Shown here one piece after another: positions 31,379-32,282 of a DNA stretch of 32,282 nucleotides (the stretch's first letter is position 1; each line of letters opens with the position of its first letter). This DNA comes from Mycobacterium sp. E787. Its GTDB lineage: Bacteria > Actinomycetota > Actinomycetes > Mycobacteriales > Mycobacteriaceae. The translations under genes and the position numbers were made by a program. Below the pieces are notes generated by a model, which did no database searches, was not told the DNA's origin, and saw nothing but the letters and a program-made list of their open reading frames with translations. The stretch spans positions 1 to 32,282 of the forward strand of contig NZ_LZKL01000101.1 in assembly GCF_001668725.1 (NCBI RefSeq), in the 5' to 3' direction.

Positions 31379-31433
31379 TAGCCTGGTGCGGTTGCCGACG
31401 CAGGCGACCCTCCTGCCACGGAACGACCGTGGC
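31379..31433 (+). promoter_or_regulatory. rpsF promoter -10 and leader hairpin
   Basis: TAGCCT (31379-31384) fits a TANNNT -10. The expected leader of about 75 bases contains a hairpin GCCACGG-AACGA-CCGTGGC (31415-31433, 7-bp stem) upstream of the AGAGGAGG ribosome site. In many bacteria the S6:S18 pair binds its own mRNA leader through a hairpin with a CCG motif. Whether this is that element is undecided. Confidence 0.4.
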
Positions 31434-31465
31434 CGCTTGAGACCAGAGGAGGTGGTGAGGTTTCC

Positions 31466-31756
31466 ATGCGTCCATACGAAATCATGGTCATTCTTGACCC
31501 CACGCTCGACGAACGCACCGTGGCCCCGTCCCTGGAGACGTTCCTCAACGTCGTCCGCAAGGACGGCGGGAGCGTCGACAAGGTGGACATCTGGGGCAAG
31601 CGCCGGCTGGCCTACGAGATCGCCAAGCACGCCGAGGGCATCTACGTCGTCGTCGACCTGAAGGCCGAGCCCGCGACGGTGTCCGAGCTCGACCGCCAGC
31701 TGAGCCTCAACGAGTCGGTGCTGCGCACCAAGGTGATGCGCACCGACAAGCACTGA
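31466..31756 (+). CDS. rpsF: 30S ribosomal protein S6
   Basis: The 96-residue product is complete and typical of S6: MRPYEIMVILDPTLDERTVAPSLE at the start, DIWGKRRLAYEIAKHAEGIYVVVDL in the middle, and LNESVLRTKVMR at the end. S6 binds the central domain of 16S rRNA with S18 in the small-subunit platform. Length equals M. tuberculosis S6 (96). GAGGAGG precedes ATG 31466 at somewhat long spacing. It heads the rpsF-ssb-rpsR-rplI operon, of which only the first two genes lie in this window. Confidence 0.98.
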   Translation: MRPYEIMVILDPTLDERTVAPSLETFLNVVRKDGGSVDKVDIWGKRRLAYEIAKHAEGIYVVVDLKAEPATVSELDRQLSLNESVLRTKVMRTDKH

Positions 31757-31827
31757 GTTCCGAGTGTCGTCGGAGCTGCGTAGGCTCAGCCGGAACATAT
31801 CTGTGAAGGCGGACCGAGGAGGAAATT

Positions 31828-32217
31828 GTGGCTGGTGACACCACTATCACCGTTGTCGGCAACCTGACCGCGGACCCCGAACTGCGGTTCACTCCCTCGG
31901 GTGCGGCCGTGGCGAACTTCACCGTGGCGTCGACGCCGCGGATCTATGACCGCCAGAGCGGGGAATGGAAGGACGGCGAGGCGCTGTTCCTGCGGTGCAA
32001 CATCTGGCGGGAGGCCGCCGAGAACGTCGCGGAAAGTCTCACCCGTGGCTCCCGGGTGATCGTCACGGGGCGCCTCAAGCAGCGGTCCTTCGAAACGCGC
32101 GAGGGCGAGAAGCGCACCGTCGTCGAGGTCGAGGTCGACGAGATCGGCCCCTCGCTTCGGTACGCCACCGCCAAGGTCAACAAGGCCAGCCGCAGCGGCG
32201 GCGGGGGTGGCGGCTGA
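31828..32217 (+). CDS. ssb: Single-stranded DNA-binding protein, C-terminal tail missing
   Basis: The OB-fold domain (1-118) is complete and close to mycobacterial Ssb: TTITVVGNLTADPELRFTPSG, FLRCNIWREAAENVAESL, SRVIVTGRLKQRSFETREGEKRT and EVDEIGPSLRYATAKV. The product ends at residue 129 in SRSGGGGGG followed by TGA. M. tuberculosis Ssb has 164 residues with a Gly/Pro-rich linker and the acidic DDEPPF tip that recruits partner proteins. That tail is absent here and the following 65 bases do not read as it in any frame. GTG 31828 has a GAGGAGG site. The truncation is either real, a frameshift in the Gly-codon run, or a sequence junction near the edge. Confidence 0.93.
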   Translation: MAGDTTITVVGNLTADPELRFTPSGAAVANFTVASTPRIYDRQSGEWKDGEALFLRCNIWREAAENVAESLTRGSRVIVTGRLKQRSFETREGEKRTVVEVEVDEIGPSLRYATAKVNKASRSGGGGGG

Positions 32218-32282
32218 ATGGAGCAGCGGCCGCAGCTTGGCGGTCTTTTCGGCGGTCCAACCGGGGGGCGACAGCCCCACGT
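32214..32282. other. Unexplained edge sequence after ssb OB domain
   Basis: Up to 32213 the sequence follows ssb; from there it diverges from the expected Gly-rich tail. The minus strand from GTG 32280 reads VGLSPPGWTAEKTAKLRPLL with strongly G/C third positions, which looks protein-like. It may be the start of an unrelated gene joined here by insertion or by assembly. With about 70 bases this cannot be decided. Confidence 0.3.

Noticed and set aside
1..32282. CRISPR array, tRNA or rRNA genes
   Set aside because: No regularly spaced repeats beyond the two 14-base copies at the left edge were found, and no cloverleaf or rRNA-like stretch was recognised.

Overview
The window is high-GC DNA, roughly two-thirds G+C by eye, with frequent GTG starts and many 4-base GTGA/ATGA gene overlaps. 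Recognisable genes include whiB5, mtc28, leuS, ino1, ponA1, rpsF and ssb. Gene order closely follows M. tuberculosis Rv0022c-Rv0029 and Rv0036c-Rv0054, which I compare from memory. The source is therefore a Mycobacterium, probably a slow-growing non-tuberculous species such as a M. avium-complex relative. Several genes are absent from the M. tuberculosis version of this locus: VOC, YdeI-like, GNAT and acyl-CoA dehydrogenase genes at the left, a sodium/bile-acid-symporter-like gene, an SDR, and a fused binding-protein/permease with its ATPase. Rv0030-Rv0035 and Rv0048c equivalents are missing.

Layout. 1-220: insertion-sequence-like repeats at the window edge. 221-2715: small metabolic and accessory genes ending in an acyl-CoA dehydrogenase. 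2810-8988: whiB5 divergent from a seven-gene plus-strand block made of an XRE regulator, an NlpC/P60 protein, two proteins sharing a helical domain, an EspC-like small protein, a small conserved protein and a large Rv0029-like protein, plus a 47-codon convergent ORF. 8993-14323: mycothiol-dependent-isomerase-like protein, MFS transporter, UPF0301 protein, symporter, small membrane protein and the secreted Mtc28 antigen. 14502-17414: leuS. 17428-25693: a long minus-strand series with SDR, MarR, amino-acid ABC transporter, GntR, F420-type oxidoreductase, esterase, ino1 and PadR. 25962-31344: plus-strand envelope cluster with a zinc-ribbon protein, PonA1, a GT-C mannosyltransferase-like membrane protein and a DJ-1/PfpI protein. 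31466 to end: start of the rpsF-ssb operon.

How the genes work together. The most intriguing unit is 3371-8988. In the NlpC/P60 protein and the next two gene products I see the same helical domain, with a TPxGAR/TPMxxRE-like motif. The third of these also ends in what looks like an NlpC/P60 fold that has lost its catalytic Cys. With an EspC-like protein alongside and no signal peptides, this looks like a type VII-linked cell-wall hydrolase/pseudo-hydrolase module (inference). PadR and Ino1 form an operon whose promoter spacer holds a clean palindrome, suggesting PadR-controlled inositol phosphate supply. At least nine genes carry a TANNNT hexamer exactly 6-7 bases before the start codon, the signature of leaderless mycobacterial transcripts, and this fixes several starts.

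Defects or edges. The symporter ORF runs 227 bases antisense into its convergent neighbour, and one extra base in a 5-base homopolymer would end it at the shared CTAG. ssb loses its conserved acidic tail about 70 bases before the window end, where the sequence stops looking like ssb; this could be a junction, a frameshift or an assembly edge.
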